From NCBI RefSeq assembly GCF_000017405.1, contig NC_009668.1:1831912-1895911 (forward strand): 64,000 nucleotides of DNA. The letters run 5' to 3'. The DNA comes from Brucella anthropi ATCC 49188. GTDB taxonomy: Bacteria; Pseudomonadota; Alphaproteobacteria; Rhizobiales; Rhizobiaceae. Under the pieces are notes generated by a model. That model searched no databases and was not told where the DNA came from. It worked only from the letters and a program-made list of their open reading frames with translations. Below are positions 10,767 through 20,467 of this stretch, piece by piece. Position numbers and translations under genes: made by a program. Within the stretch, counting starts at the first letter, position 1. Each line of letters starts with the position of its first letter.

Positions 10767-11927
10767 TTACGCACCGGTCGTTGCCAGCGTTCGTAGCAGG
10801 GTTGAGAAAGTGAGGGAGCGGTTCGCGTCAGACTGGCTGTCGCTGACGCCGTCGTTTCGCGACAACGACTTGCGGACATTGCTCGGACTGTAGCCAAAAT
10901 GCTGCGTGAATGCCCGCGTGAAATTGGCTGCCGTATCGAAGCCAAACAGCTGCGCGATGTCGGACACCCTGCGGTTTTCGGATGCATCCGCAAGCATCTC
11001 ATGTGCTGCAAGCAAACGCTTCTGGCGAATATAGTTGAGTACCCCGCCCGAGCCTTCGAACAGCTGATAGAGATGTGTGCGTGAGATGGCGAGCTCCTTG
11101 CTCAGTGCATCGGGCGTGAGTTCACGGGACGTGAGATTTTTCTGGATGAAGCGTCTGGCCTTGGTCATCAACCCCAGAGAAGCCCCGAGAGACGCATTGT
11201 GTTCGCTCGCATCGTTTTCCTTTACCAAAGGGGCGATCGTGTCAAATACGATCTGGCGCAGGGCGTCGCGCAGCTCCGGCAGGTCTTCGCTTCTGATATG
11301 GTCAAGCCCCGCCTGGATCGTCGATACGAAGTCGATCAGCAGCTTGGCGCGATAGCCTCCGAGCGTCGCATTGTTGCACGCTTCCGGCATACCGCCCAGA
11401 CCGGCGAAATGATCGACCGGAATGATCAGCAGCACCACGTCCGTTGCCAGCGCACGACCGCGAAACGGATAGCCAAACGAACGGATATTGATCATGCCGG
11501 GCTCGTTTTCCGCCACACGATCATCCACCGCCGTCCATGTGCGACCGCTTCGCAGAAAACTGATCTGCCAGTGATCAATCGGGCTGAAACGAACCTTTTC
11601 CGCTGTACGTTCATAGCTGAATGGAGGAACAGTCTGTTCTATCAGCAGCATGCCGCGCAGATCCCAGACTTTCTGGGTAACGGCAAAACCGTCTTCGGCG
11701 TTCACACCATCCGGCATCCGCACATCATAGAGGGGAGCCACGTGCTGTTGCCATGTGGGAAACTGTGCGCGGGGTTCCAGCTCTTCGGTCGTAAAGACCA
11801 GCGGGGTCAGAATATTGGTGCTTCGGGCATCTTCTCCAAGGGGCGCGAGTGGAACGCGCACTGACTGGCGGCGCTCCACAAAATCGGGCTTCAGATCACG
11901 CGAGGCCTTGTCGCTCGGGGATGTCAC
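10767..11927 (-). CDS. AraC-family transcriptional regulator
   Basis: A 386-aa regulator. The C-terminal third carries two helix-turn-helix motifs of the AraC domain: LTPDALSKELAISRTHLYQL, then RVSDIAQLFGFDTAANFTRA followed by FTQHFGYSPSNVRKS. The N-terminal about 200 residues resemble the AraC_binding_2 ligand domain, with the stretch DHWQISFLRSGRTWTAVDDR. The target and effector are unknown; nothing in the 334-bp upstream region, shared with a divergent small gene, marks an operator clearly. The long N-terminus before FTTEELEPRAQFPTWQQHVA could mean a slightly later true start. Confidence 0.9.
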   Translation of the reverse strand: MTSPSDKASRDLKPDFVERRQSVRVPLAPLGEDARSTNILTPLVFTTEELEPRAQFPTWQQHVAPLYDVRMPDGVNAEDGFAVTQKVWDLRGMLLIEQTVPPFSYERTAEKVRFSPIDHWQISFLRSGRTWTAVDDRVAENEPGMINIRSFGYPFRGRALATDVVLLIIPVDHFAGLGGMPEACNNATLGGYRAKLLIDFVSTIQAGLDHIRSEDLPELRDALRQIVFDTIAPLVKENDASEHNASLGASLGLMTKARRFIQKNLTSRELTPDALSKELAISRTHLYQLFEGSGGVLNYIRQKRLLAAHEMLADASENRRVSDIAQLFGFDTAANFTRAFTQHFGYSPSNVRKSLSRNDGVSDSQSDANRSLTFSTLLRTLATTGA

Positions 11928-12261
11928 GGCAACTCCCTAAACCAACCCGGAGGCTCGAGGCGCGGTAATGGCGACCCAAGCCCTGCGTTGATAGTAGCAT
12001 TTGCACGTATAAAAACAAAATAAGCTGGAACACTATCAGCCACGTAACCGTTCAGACCGGTAGCCGACGTTTCCTCTTACGCGCCGACAACCCCGCTTTC
12101 CCGGCCTTTTCCCAGATTTGGCCGGAAGTGTCGGAGCGCGCAAAACGGTCTCTGAAATGAGTTGATTGCATCCCATTTGATGAAAATTTTCAGGAAAATC
12201 CGGCCAGAATATTAAAACGCGTCCGATAGAAAGCACGGTAATAACAACCGGAGGCAATCGC

Positions 12262-12567
12262 ATGAACAATGTATTTGCATATACTGTGCGCCGCGAAAGC
12301 TTGAAATGGGCTGCCGCTATTGTCGTTGGACTGTCCGCTTCATTATGCCTGACGGCAGGCGCCGAAGCCAAGGATGCCCGCAAGCAGAAAAGCGAAACGG
12401 TTTCCGTTTACCTCGTCAAGTACAAGGTGAATAGCCAAGCGCGCTACAACAAGCCTGCACCGGCCAAGGTCATCAGGGTTTCCGCCACGCAATATGCGGC
12501 CGGTACGCCCTATGTGTGCACGCCGAGCGGTTTCGGGCAGAAATCCCGCTGCTTCATCCGCGATTAG
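12262..12567 (+). CDS. Small exported protein, unknown function
   Basis: A 101-aa protein with a good CCGGAGG ribosome binding site 7 bp before the ATG and a signal peptide: a positively charged start (YTVRRESLKWAAA), a hydrophobic core, and cleavage after AEA. The mature part of about 65 residues is basic and has two cysteines near the end (VCTPSGFGQKSRCFIRD). I do not recognise a family. The TAG stop coincides with the first three bases of a repeat (TAGAGCACAATCC), so the natural C-terminus may have been set by repeat insertion. Confidence 0.75.
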   Translation: MNNVFAYTVRRESLKWAAAIVVGLSASLCLTAGAEAKDARKQKSETVSVYLVKYKVNSQARYNKPAPAKVIRVSATQYAAGTPYVCTPSGFGQKSRCFIRD

Positions 12568-12610
12568 AGCACAATCCGACCGGCGTGAAACTGTTTTCGG
12601 AATGCGCTCC
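12565..12610. repeat. Partial TAGAGC repeat (copy D)
   Basis: TAGAGCACAATCCGACCGG, then TTTTCGGAATGCGCTCC. It is a half-length or recombined copy sharing its left part with copies A and G. Its first trinucleotide is the stop codon of the small exported protein. Confidence 0.75.
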
Positions 12611-12671
12611 ATGGCATACCGGCTCGCAAGAACTCCATACAGATCAGCGAGCCGGCATGCTTGCCTGGCGA

Positions 12672-13190
12672 TTATCTCGCCTTGGCTTTCATGATTGCCA
12701 GCCCCTTACTGACACGGTCACCGCGCAGCAGCTTGGCGGCCTCATCGGTCGGGCGTGGCGGATTGTTGCGGAAGACATACCAGCTACCGCCCAGTGAGCG
12801 CTTCTGATAGATGACGCCATCTTTCTCGCGATGGAGAAAGCAGGTCGTATCGCTGCCGCCGCCCATCTTGTTGACCCAATAGGCCTGCAGGCAAAGCTTG
12901 CCGCGATTGGTGGCATACCAGCGCCCCTGCCCGTAAGACCACGCCCTGCCTTTCTGCGACCAGGCGATGAAACGATGTCTGTCGGCAGAGAAATAGCCGC
13001 CGCCATCCTTCCATTTCCATGACTTACCGGAATAGAGCGCCTCAAGCGCGTCGGCTGACAGCGGTGCAGCCGCCGCAGCCTTGATGGCGATCGGGTCCTC
13101 GGTTTTCTGTTTCGGCGCCGCATCGGCAGCGCCTGCCAGAAGAAGTACGGACAGCGCCGCACTTACGGTTCTCAAACGGATCGAAAACAT
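12672..13190 (-). CDS. DUF995 family exported protein
   Basis: A 172-aa protein. The start at 13190 gives a signal peptide (MFSIRLRTVSAALSVLLLAG, cut after ADA). The mature part has the aromatic and cysteine pattern of DUF995: GKSWKWKDGGGYFSADRHRF, then GRWYATNRGKLCLQAYWVN, TTCFLHREKDGVIYQKR and GSWYVFRN. It is paralogous to the protein at 14222-14791, and the two flank the GH26-like gene. DUF995 proteins occur beside exopolysaccharide genes in Rhizobiales; their function is not established. A partial repeat lies just upstream at 13213-13250. Confidence 0.85.
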   Translation of the reverse strand: MFSIRLRTVSAALSVLLLAGAADAAPKQKTEDPIAIKAAAAAPLSADALEALYSGKSWKWKDGGGYFSADRHRFIAWSQKGRAWSYGQGRWYATNRGKLCLQAYWVNKMGGGSDTTCFLHREKDGVIYQKRSLGGSWYVFRNNPPRPTDEAAKLLRGDRVSKGLAIMKAKAR

Positions 13191-13212
13191 TGTCGTATTC
13201 CTGTTCAGACGT

Positions 13213-13250
13213 TGGAGCATTTCCAGCAAAAGTGCGAAGCGGTTTTGCGT
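13213..13250. repeat. Degenerate TAGAGC repeat fragment (copy E)
   Basis: TGGAGCATTTCCAGC followed by AAGCGGTTTTGCGT. Recognisable as a half copy of the repeat family just upstream of the DUF995 start; the terminal TA has changed to TG. Confidence 0.6.
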
Positions 13251-13265
13251 GAGGTAAATGCGACA

Positions 13266-14210
13266 TCAATCAAGCGGATGGTTCGCAACCCGCCAGTCAG
13301 GCCGCCCGACACCCCGTGGCCACGGATAGACTTCGCGGTCGTTGAAGTAGACGGTCGCAGTCAGTTCCGGAAATTCGGGCTGCGGCTTGTTGGTTTCCTG
13401 TGCCCAGGCCCGGACATAGGCGTCGCTTCCTTCATAACCGAGCTCAGCGATAACAATCGGCTTCTTGAAGCCTACCACCCGGTCGTATCCCGGTTTTGTC
13501 CGTTCAACGAATGTGGACGCATGTCCCAGTTCCAGCATATCGTAAGGTTCGTAGCCGAACACCGACAGGCCGATCACATCGACATAACCATCGCCCGGAT
13601 AATAGGCCTCAAGCCCCGCATCTCCCTTCGGCGACCACATATACTTGGCATTCGGCAATGACTTGCGGCAGACATTGACCGCATGCTGATAGGCACGGAC
13701 GTAACCCTGTGCCGACCAGTAGGACCAGGTGAACTGGCCCGTCTTGTCGTCCATTTCCTGCGCCCAGCGAATGGTCACAGGGCTCTTCAGCTTCGAAGCA
13801 GCGGAGCAGACGGCAGCCATGTTTGTATCGTAATGCCCCCGCACGATTCCGCTCAGGAGATCATCCGGTGCAACGCGCCAGTCGCGAGCCCACGACCAGG
13901 GTTCGACGGTGATCAGCAGTTCGCGGCCCCGTTCCTGCGCATAGGCATCAGCGGTTGACAGGCTCGTCAGGTCCACATCCTCCCACGGAAGGAACAGATG
14001 CTCGATGCGGGAATTGGGATCGTTGGTGAAATCCCCGTGCGGATCATAGGCCCCGAACTTGATGGATTGCGGGGTAATGACCGGGCGCTTGTCGTGGAAC
14101 ATGTTGCGGGTGTCGACATTGGCACCCGAAACACCGCTCGCTGCGTAAACAGCGGTTGAAAGCAGCCCACCGCAAAGAATTGCTGTTGCTATTTTATATG
14201 AGGTTTTCAT
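13266..14210 (-). CDS. Exported glycoside hydrolase-like protein (GH26/beta-mannanase-like fold)
   Basis: A 314-aa protein with a signal peptide (MKTSYKIATAILCGGLLSTA, cut after VYA) and an AAGGAGG ribosome binding site. The fold signatures resemble GH26 and related clan-A enzymes: VTIRWAQEMDDKTGQFTW, where the Glu fits the acid/base position, and KKPIVIAELGYEGSDAY, where the Glu fits the nucleophile. ELLITVEPWSWARDW and YVDVIGLSVFGYEPYD fit the beta-strand ends. It lies between two DUF995 genes in a run of polysaccharide synthesis genes and may trim or release the polymer made there (inference). The substrate is unknown. Confidence 0.8.
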   Translation of the reverse strand: MKTSYKIATAILCGGLLSTAVYAASGVSGANVDTRNMFHDKRPVITPQSIKFGAYDPHGDFTNDPNSRIEHLFLPWEDVDLTSLSTADAYAQERGRELLITVEPWSWARDWRVAPDDLLSGIVRGHYDTNMAAVCSAASKLKSPVTIRWAQEMDDKTGQFTWSYWSAQGYVRAYQHAVNVCRKSLPNAKYMWSPKGDAGLEAYYPGDGYVDVIGLSVFGYEPYDMLELGHASTFVERTKPGYDRVVGFKKPIVIAELGYEGSDAYVRAWAQETNKPQPEFPELTATVYFNDREVYPWPRGVGRPDWRVANHPLD

Positions 14211-14221
14211 CGCCGCCTCCT

Positions 14222-14791
14222 TTATTGTACGGGCGATTGGGCAACGGGCAACGCCAGATTCAGCGCTTCCGTTTTGGGCGTTATTGTTTCGATGGAGAGG
14301 AGCTTGCGCGCCTCGTCATCCTTGTTTCCGCCAGCATGGCGGAAGACGTACCAGACACCGTCCGGCTCACGTTTCTGATAGATCGTCCCATCGGCGATAC
14401 GGTGAGAGAAGCAGGTCTTGTTCGGGAAGACGCCATGAGCCAGATGCCATTTCGCATCGAAGCACATCTGGCCCGACCAGGTGATCCGCCAGCGGCCTTC
14501 AGCCCATGCCTTTCCCTTCTCGCCATCGACACGGGCGGTGAAACGGCGGTTCTGGCTTTCCATCCGGCCAGCGCCGTCAGCCCACTGCCAGTTCTTGTCA
14601 CGATAGAGTAGGTAAAGCTCGGCAGGCGTCATCACACGGGCGCCGTCGGGCAAACCATCTACCGGAACCGTTGCCGCTCCAGCCGGTCCACTTAGCCCCG
14701 CAAGCAGGACAACCAGCGGCAGGACATATCTGCTCCGATCAGTGTTCCGACCAGATCGGGACCGTTGGCCTTCAAACATCACATGTTTCAT
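14222..14791 (-). CDS. DUF995 family exported protein (second copy)
   Basis: A 189-aa protein with an N-terminal hydrophobic segment (YVLPLVVLLAGLSGPAGAA) after a basic start, taken as a signal peptide. It shares with the protein at 12672-13190 the pattern KNWQWADGAGRM, GRWRITWSGQMCFDAKWHL, KTCFSHRIADGTIYQKRE and GVWYVFRH. The gene overlaps the end of UDP-glucose dehydrogenase by about 20 bp, so the two are probably translationally coupled; the ATG at 14779 is an alternative start. It is part of the polysaccharide operon. Confidence 0.85.
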   Translation of the reverse strand: MKHVMFEGQRSRSGRNTDRSRYVLPLVVLLAGLSGPAGAATVPVDGLPDGARVMTPAELYLLYRDKNWQWADGAGRMESQNRRFTARVDGEKGKAWAEGRWRITWSGQMCFDAKWHLAHGVFPNKTCFSHRIADGTIYQKREPDGVWYVFRHAGGNKDDEARKLLSIETITPKTEALNLALPVAQSPVQ

Positions 14792-16208
14792 TTGAACCTC
14801 CCACGACCTTCAGGTTGCGCGCACCCGCCAAGGGTTCTTGCGATTGACGGATGCGCGCGTGCGGCAGAACGTTTGTTGGTCTTGTTTCCTGCCGCAGTTG
14901 AACAGGACGGCCGATTGTCGAAATCCGGAAGCCCAGATTCTCGGCAACCGCCGGTGAAAAGACATTGCGCAAGTCAACGAGTACGGCGTCCCGCATGACC
15001 TGTTTCATCCGAACGAGATCAAGCTTGCGGACACTGTCCCATTCGGTCACGACCACTGCCGCATCGGCAGTGCTCAGGCACTCGTAAGGGTCGTCGTAAA
15101 ACTCGACGTCGCTGAGAAGACGGCGCGCATTCTCCATTCCGGCCGGATCGTAGGCCCGGATGCTGGCACCGAAGCGCTGCAAGGTTTCGATAAGCGGGAT
15201 GGACGGCGCATCGCGCATATCATCCGTATCGGGTTTGAACGTCAGGCCGAGGACGGCAATCGTCCGGCCTTCGACGCTGCCGCCGAGCGCATCCAGCACC
15301 TTCAGCGCCATGCGACGCTTGCGCGCTTCATTGACGGTAACCGTTTCCTCGACCAGCCGCAGGGCGACCCCGTGATCCTGCGCGGTGCGCAAAAGCGCTA
15401 TCGTATCCTTCGGAAAACAGGAGCCACCATATCCCGGCCCCGCATTGAGAAAACTGGTGCCGATACGCTTGTCCAGCCCCATGCCGAGCGCCAGCTCGGT
15501 GACATCGCTGCCGACTTCCTCACACAGATCCGCCAGTTCATTGATGAAGGTGATCTTGGTGGCGAGAAAAGCGTTGGCCGCATATTTGATCAGTTCCGAT
15601 GTCCGGCGCTGCGTGATCACGATTGGCGTCTTTGCGGCCTCAAGCGGTGGAGCGTAAAGGGCGACGAGCGCAGAACGAGCGCGCTCATCTTCCACGCCGA
15701 TGACGACGCGATCGGGCTCCAGAAAATCGCGGATCGCAACACCCTCACGCAGAAACTCCGGATTGGAAGCAACAGAGAATGTGCCGGGTCGGCGCACCGA
15801 GCCGATGATCTTCTGCACCACATCGCCTGTGCCGACCGGAACGGTGGACTTGACCACGACGACGCTATGGTCTTCGATCAGCGGCGCAAGCTCGCGAGCG
15901 GCCATATAGACGAAGGACAGATCGGCATCGCCGTGCCCCGCCCGTGCCGGTGTGCCGACGGCAATGAAGACAAGCTCCGCACCCTTGACGGCTTCCGCCA
16001 GATTGGTCGTGAAGCTGAGCCGGCCAAAGGCGAAATTGCGTTCCACCAGTTCATCCAGCCCCGGCTCGTAGATCGGCACGATGCCGCGCTCCAGCCGGAC
16101 AATCTTCTGGGCATCCTTGTCGACGCAGACGACCTCGTGTCCCCATGCCGCGAAGCACGTGCCACTGACCAATCCGACATATCCCGTACCGATGACAGCG
16201 ATCTTCAT
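14772..16208 (-). CDS. ugd: UDP-glucose 6-dehydrogenase
   Basis: A 478-aa enzyme that oxidises UDP-glucose to UDP-glucuronate with NAD. The start at 16208 gives the canonical MKIAVIGTGYVGLVSGTCFA Rossmann start. The catalytic cysteine is in GPGYGGSCFPKD, and LGLTFKPDTDDMRDAPSI is the C-terminal domain signature. The tail of about 45 residues after the usual end (RQETRPTNVLPHARIRQS and on) is longer than in most members. Together with the UDP-xylose synthase at 19058-20068 it would convert UDP-glucose to UDP-xylose for the glycosyltransferase encoded next to it. Confidence 0.95.
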   Translation of the reverse strand: MKIAVIGTGYVGLVSGTCFAAWGHEVVCVDKDAQKIVRLERGIVPIYEPGLDELVERNFAFGRLSFTTNLAEAVKGAELVFIAVGTPARAGHGDADLSFVYMAARELAPLIEDHSVVVVKSTVPVGTGDVVQKIIGSVRRPGTFSVASNPEFLREGVAIRDFLEPDRVVIGVEDERARSALVALYAPPLEAAKTPIVITQRRTSELIKYAANAFLATKITFINELADLCEEVGSDVTELALGMGLDKRIGTSFLNAGPGYGGSCFPKDTIALLRTAQDHGVALRLVEETVTVNEARKRRMALKVLDALGGSVEGRTIAVLGLTFKPDTDDMRDAPSIPLIETLQRFGASIRAYDPAGMENARRLLSDVEFYDDPYECLSTADAAVVVTEWDSVRKLDLVRMKQVMRDAVLVDLRNVFSPAVAENLGFRISTIGRPVQLRQETRPTNVLPHARIRQSQEPLAGARNLKVVGGSNETCDV

Positions 16209-16227
16209 AATCGTCGCGCCTTTCCCG

Positions 16228-18078
16228 CTAGTTCGTTCCACTGGCGGTATTCGTGCGCCAGCGTGGATTGAAAATTGTCCTGTGGACGTCGCGTCCGCCT
16301 ACACCGGCACCGGCAACCGAGAAGCGGTCGTCAAATACCGTGAAGCTTTTCGTGCCCCAGCTCAGTGCCTCGATGCCGTCGCGTCCGCGCTCGACAGTGG
16401 TAAAGCCGGTCAGCGCGACCAGCGCCGTAAAACTGCATGCCATTGCCGGTCGATAGAGGCGGCTCGTCATCCGCACGTGATTTTCGCGTGTGTGCTGGAT
16501 CACGATCATCGCCATCAGGAACAGGTAGAAACACGCATTGATGATGGCGAAGATGAAGAAGCCTCGTGTCTGATCAGCACCGCTGACCAGGAGGACCGGC
16601 AGAATGGACAGACCGGAGATCAGCGCATAGGGCGCGATCACCCGCAGTGGCACCGGATCGACCTCGGATGAGCCTTTCGGCGTGACACGAAAATCGACAA
16701 AGGAACCGGTCAGCCAGTCACGGAAAGCTGCGAAGGTTCCAGCCAGAACCCAGGGCCACCGCGCCAGCAGGAACAGCATCGCTTCCCAGCTGAAAATCCT
16801 GCCGTCGACAGGGCGGAACGTCTTGCTCGACCGCCACCAGAATGCCAGCGCCAAAATCACGAGCGATTGCGGCATGAAGTGCATCAGGAAAGCGGGATAG
16901 GTAACGCTGACGAAATTATCACCATAAGCCAGAATGGCTATCGGCAGAACGAATGTCAGTGCCAGAAAGAAAGCATAGAGAGGATACCAGAGCTGCGAGA
17001 ACAGAAACTGGATCTTCAGGCGCAGCGGCAACCGTCCGATCAGCTTCGGCGTATATTGCAACAGGATCATCACGAGGCTGCGCGACCACTGGAATTCCTG
17101 CGTCACAAGATCGGCGAAGGTGCGCGGACCGTCGCCATGGGCGATGGCATCCAGCGCGTGAACACCCCGCCAGCCATGCGCGTTCATGAACAGGGTCGTG
17201 GAATGATCCTCGGCCAGTTCCGGCCCAAGACCGCCGATCTCCTTCAGCGCTGCCGTGCGTACCGCATAATGAGAGCCGATGCAGACTGGGGCAAAGCCGC
17301 CGTTGTAACCGGCCTGCAGCGAGCCATGCATGCTGGCTTCCACATAGAGACGCCCGCGGGCCGACCAGCTTTCATGCGCATTGCGATCACAAATGCTTGG
17401 CGCGGAAACATAACCGACAGCGGGATCAGCGAAGGGCCGCAGCATATTGAAGAGATAACCCGGCTCAGGCACATGGTCGGCATCGAGCTGCGAGACGAAA
17501 TCATAGCGCTCATAGCCATAGTGATCGTAGAAGAAGGCGAGATTGCCTTCCTTGCACCGGGTACGGCGCGGCCAGGTCTGCCGATGATAGTCGGCACGGC
17601 CCTTGCGTGTGGAAACGAACACGCCATGCTCACGGCACCAGGCAAGTGTCGAGGGTGAAGGGTCCTCATCGGCAAGCCATGTATCGTGCGGCACATCCTG
17701 CGCCAGCATGGCGCGCAATGTTTCAGCCACCACCTCGAAAGGCTCAGACGGAGCCTTGGTGACGACCATGGCGACGCGGCTTCCGGCGGGGATGCGAAGC
17801 GGGCCGGTCGGGCGCGCTGCGTGGAAGAAAATAGTGATGAAATAAAGCGGCAGGATCGTGATCCAGGCCAGCAGCGCGGTCACCAGAATGGAGCCGAGCA
17901 GATGATTGTGCTTCGCGCTGATGAACCACCATTGCCAGAAATAGGTGATGGCGAGCGCCCACAGGATGATGCCCACCACATATTCCACCCGCTTGCGGCC
18001 AGTGAAGATGGGCGCCAGCAATGGTTCCCTTTCGCCGTTGTCGCCGTCAATGGCCGGATGAAATTCGCGCCGTGTCAT
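16228..18078 (-). CDS. Membrane glycosyltransferase family 2, cellulose synthase-like
   Basis: A 616-aa inner-membrane processive-type glycosyltransferase. Two membrane segments lie near residues 34-52 and 62-86, then a cytosolic GT-A domain (about 100-340) and several C-terminal membrane segments. The visible motifs are the DEDPS region (about 137-141), the metal-binding QLDADH (D199, D201) and AED (E290, D291). In place of the usual QxxRW there is QEFQW (327-331), so the arginine is glutamine. The gene overlaps galE by 4 bp (ATGA) and precedes ugd. It probably polymerises a sugar supplied by Ugd, GalE and UDP-xylose synthase. No PilZ domain is obvious. Confidence 0.88.
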   Translation of the reverse strand: MTRREFHPAIDGDNGEREPLLAPIFTGRKRVEYVVGIILWALAITYFWQWWFISAKHNHLLGSILVTALLAWITILPLYFITIFFHAARPTGPLRIPAGSRVAMVVTKAPSEPFEVVAETLRAMLAQDVPHDTWLADEDPSPSTLAWCREHGVFVSTRKGRADYHRQTWPRRTRCKEGNLAFFYDHYGYERYDFVSQLDADHVPEPGYLFNMLRPFADPAVGYVSAPSICDRNAHESWSARGRLYVEASMHGSLQAGYNGGFAPVCIGSHYAVRTAALKEIGGLGPELAEDHSTTLFMNAHGWRGVHALDAIAHGDGPRTFADLVTQEFQWSRSLVMILLQYTPKLIGRLPLRLKIQFLFSQLWYPLYAFFLALTFVLPIAILAYGDNFVSVTYPAFLMHFMPQSLVILALAFWWRSSKTFRPVDGRIFSWEAMLFLLARWPWVLAGTFAAFRDWLTGSFVDFRVTPKGSSEVDPVPLRVIAPYALISGLSILPVLLVSGADQTRGFFIFAIINACFYLFLMAMIVIQHTRENHVRMTSRLYRPAMACSFTALVALTGFTTVERGRDGIEALSWGTKSFTVFDDRFSVAGAGVGGRDVHRTIFNPRWRTNTASGTN

Positions 18079-19061
18079 GTCCGCATCTCCAGACCAAAGA
18101 AGGGCGCAGCCGTGCGGATGATCGTGTCGAGATCGGAATGGAGCGTGCGAAACCCAAGCTTCGCTGCCGCTTCAGCCGGGTCGGCATAAAGCACCGGCGG
18201 ATCGCCCGCCCGGCGCGCGCGCATTTCGACAGGCACCTTGCGTCCGGTAAGCCGGTCTATCGCATCCACGATTTCCTTGATGGATGTTCCGCGCCCGGTT
18301 CCCAGATTAAGGACCAGATTGCCGCCGCCATTCAGCAGATGCTCGACCGCAAGCACATGCGCCCGTGCCAGATCGACCACGTGAATATAATCGCGAATGC
18401 AGGTGCCATCCGGCGTATCGTAATCATCGCCGTAAATTTCGAGGCAATCTGCGGTTCCAGCGGCAGCCAGCATGGCGCGCGGTATCAAATGAGTTTCGGG
18501 ATCGTGCTTTTCGCCCAGTTCGCCATCCAGATCAGCGCCGCAGGCATTGAAGTAGCGCAGTGCCGCATAGGGCATGCCATAGGCTGCCGAATAATCGGCC
18601 AGCATATGTTCCGCAATCAGCTTTGTGCGTCCGTAAGGGTTGATCGGATTCTGCATTTCGCCTTCGCGGATCGGCAGCACATCCGGAATGCCATAGGTGG
18701 CGCAGCTCGACGAGAAAATGACCGGGCGTTCACCTGTCAGGCGGCTGGCCTCCAGAACGGACTGGATGCCGCCGACATTGTTGCGATAATATTTTGCGGG
18801 GTCCGTGACGGATTCACCCACATAGGCCGAAGCCGCAAAGTGGATGATGGCAGCCGGATCGAAGGTCCTGATAGCAGCGATAAGCTGTTCCTGCGAAAGC
18901 GTGTCGCCCTCGACAAACTTGCCCCAGCGCACGGAAGACCGGTGACCCGTCGACAGGTTGTCATAGACGACCGGCGAGAATCCGCTCTTGTGCAGAAGCT
19001 TGGCGGTATGGCTGCCAATGAAGCCAGCACCACCGGTGACGAGTATATTTTGCCGGGTCAT
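18075..19061 (-). CDS. galE: UDP-glucose 4-epimerase (GalE family)
   Basis: A 328-aa extended SDR enzyme. Its NAD-binding motif is [16 protein letters not shown] near the N-terminus, followed by [14 protein letters not shown]. The catalytic Ser/Thr region is FSSSCATYG and the YxxxK pair lies in [34 protein letters not shown] is typical of GalE. It overlaps both neighbours by 4 bp (ATGA junctions), so it is tightly coupled in the operon. The substrate could be UDP-glucose/UDP-galactose or, given the UDP-xylose synthase next door, UDP-xylose/UDP-arabinose. Confidence 0.92.
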   Translation of the reverse strand: MTRQNILVTGGAGFIGSHTAKLLHKSGFSPVVYDNLSTGHRSSVRWGKFVEGDTLSQEQLIAAIRTFDPAAIIHFAASAYVGESVTDPAKYYRNNVGGIQSVLEASRLTGERPVIFSSSCATYGIPDVLPIREGEMQNPINPYGRTKLIAEHMLADYSAAYGMPYAALRYFNACGADLDGELGEKHDPETHLIPRAMLAAAGTADCLEIYGDDYDTPDGTCIRDYIHVVDLARAHVLAVEHLLNGGGNLVLNLGTGRGTSIKEIVDAIDRLTGRKVPVEMRARRAGDPPVLYADPAEAAAKLGFRTLHSDLDTIIRTAAPFFGLEMRT

Positions 19062-20068
19062 CTCGCCACCTCGAAGAGCTCGCCCGATGGTCTGACCAGC
19101 TGGCGTTCAAAATAGGCGATCGTCTGCTTCAGCCCTTCGACAAGTGCAATCTGTGGTTCCCAGCCAAGTTCACGCTTGGCGAGCATGATGTCCGGGCGCC
19201 GCTGGCGCGGATCATCAGTTGGCAGCGGGCGATAGACGATGCGCGAGGACGAATTTGTCAGCGCAATGATCTGCTCGGCCAGCTCACGCACAGTGAATTC
19301 GCCCGGATTGCCGAGATTGACGGGCTTCTGAACCTGACTGCTCATCAAGCGGCTGAAGCCTTCGATCAGGTCATCGACATAGCAGAAGGAACGGGTCTGC
19401 GAGCCGTCGCCATAGATGGTGATATCTTCGCGCTCGAGGGCCTGAACGATGAAGTTCGACACGACACGACCATCGTCGGGTCGCATGCGCGGGCCATAGG
19501 TGTTGAAGATGCGCACGATACGGATGTCGACGCCATACTGCTTGTGAAAATCGTAGAACAGCGTTTCGGCCGAGCGCTTGCCTTCGTCATAGCAGGACCG
19601 GGGGCCGAAAGAGTTCACATTGCCCCAATAGGCTTCCGGCTGCGGATGTGTTTGCGGATCGCCATACACTTCCGACGTTGAAGCCTGAAAAATCCGAGCC
19701 TGATAATGCGCGGCAAGTTCGAGCAGATTGAGCGAGCCAATGACGCTCGTCTTCATCGTGTGCACCGGATCGGCCTGATAATGTGGCGGCGATGCGGGGC
19801 ATGCGAGATTGTAAATCTCATCCACCGGCAGATCGATCGGGTTGACAATATCGTGACGCACGAAGCTGAACGTGTCGTAGCGCAGGAGATTGCGCAGGTT
19901 CTCAAGCCGCCCTGTCGAAAAATTATCGACGCAGATGACGAAGTTTCCTTCGTTCAAAAGACGTTCGCAAAGATGAGAACCGAGAAATCCGGCACCGCCT
20001 GCTACAAGAATGCGCCGTGTTGACATGCGCTCTGCAGATATACCCGATGATCTGAAGTTTATACTCAC
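19058..20068 (-). CDS. UDP-glucuronate decarboxylase / UDP-xylose synthase
   Basis: A 336-aa SDR enzyme; the family converts UDP-glucuronate to UDP-xylose. The motifs are [40 protein letters not shown] (the UXS hallmark), [34 protein letters not shown] (YxxxK) and [21 protein letters not shown] prefer the GTG at 20068 as start because GGAGG stands 5 bp before it; the ATG at 20026, which begins [14 protein letters not shown], lacks a Shine-Dalgarno. First gene of the polysaccharide operon; its product, UDP-xylose, depends on Ugd encoded downstream. Confidence 0.92.
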   Translation of the reverse strand: MSINFRSSGISAERMSTRRILVAGGAGFLGSHLCERLLNEGNFVICVDNFSTGRLENLRNLLRYDTFSFVRHDIVNPIDLPVDEIYNLACPASPPHYQADPVHTMKTSVIGSLNLLELAAHYQARIFQASTSEVYGDPQTHPQPEAYWGNVNSFGPRSCYDEGKRSAETLFYDFHKQYGVDIRIVRIFNTYGPRMRPDDGRVVSNFIVQALEREDITIYGDGSQTRSFCYVDDLIEGFSRLMSSQVQKPVNLGNPGEFTVRELAEQIIALTNSSSRIVYRPLPTDDPRQRRPDIMLAKRELGWEPQIALVEGLKQTIAYFERQLVRPSGELFEVAR

Positions 20069-20467
20069 GAGAACCTCCAACGCTACTTCTTCACTTGCGT
20101 GATCCGGCAAAAAGCAAAGAATTTCCCTCAACGCACCCGAATAGAAGCGCGCCGGTCGGTGTTTTTCGATTGCTTTACTAGATGATTGAAGATAGCCGGG
20201 CTGAAGTCTTGAGTCGTTAGCGTAGAATCCGGAATCTTATCCTTGCGTCCATTTTTGAAATGGAGCGATTTCTGTTATCCGGTGCTTTCGTGCTGCTGTG
20301 AATGCGCTATTTCGCGCCATATTCCAGAGCATGTCACCCATAAGGGAAACCGCTTTGGGGAGACATGTTCTAGAGCATAATCCGACCGGAGTGAAACGAG
20401 GATCGATAAGATTATGCTTAAAATATAATAGGTTAGAGCGCAGGCCTGATTGAATCAAATCTGCGCT
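20069..20467. other. Intergenic region: polysaccharide operon leader and repeats
   Basis: About 400 bp without a gene between the GTG start of UDP-xylose synthase and the end of the GntR gene. The part next to the operon holds the GGAGG ribosome binding site at 20074-20078. The part from 20325 to 20471 is filled by two adjoining repeat copies. I see no clear promoter in the remainder. Confidence 0.6.

Noticed and set aside
18021..19115. 364-codon plus-strand frame
   Set aside because: Antisense to galE, which has complete SDR motifs and 4-bp overlaps with its neighbours.
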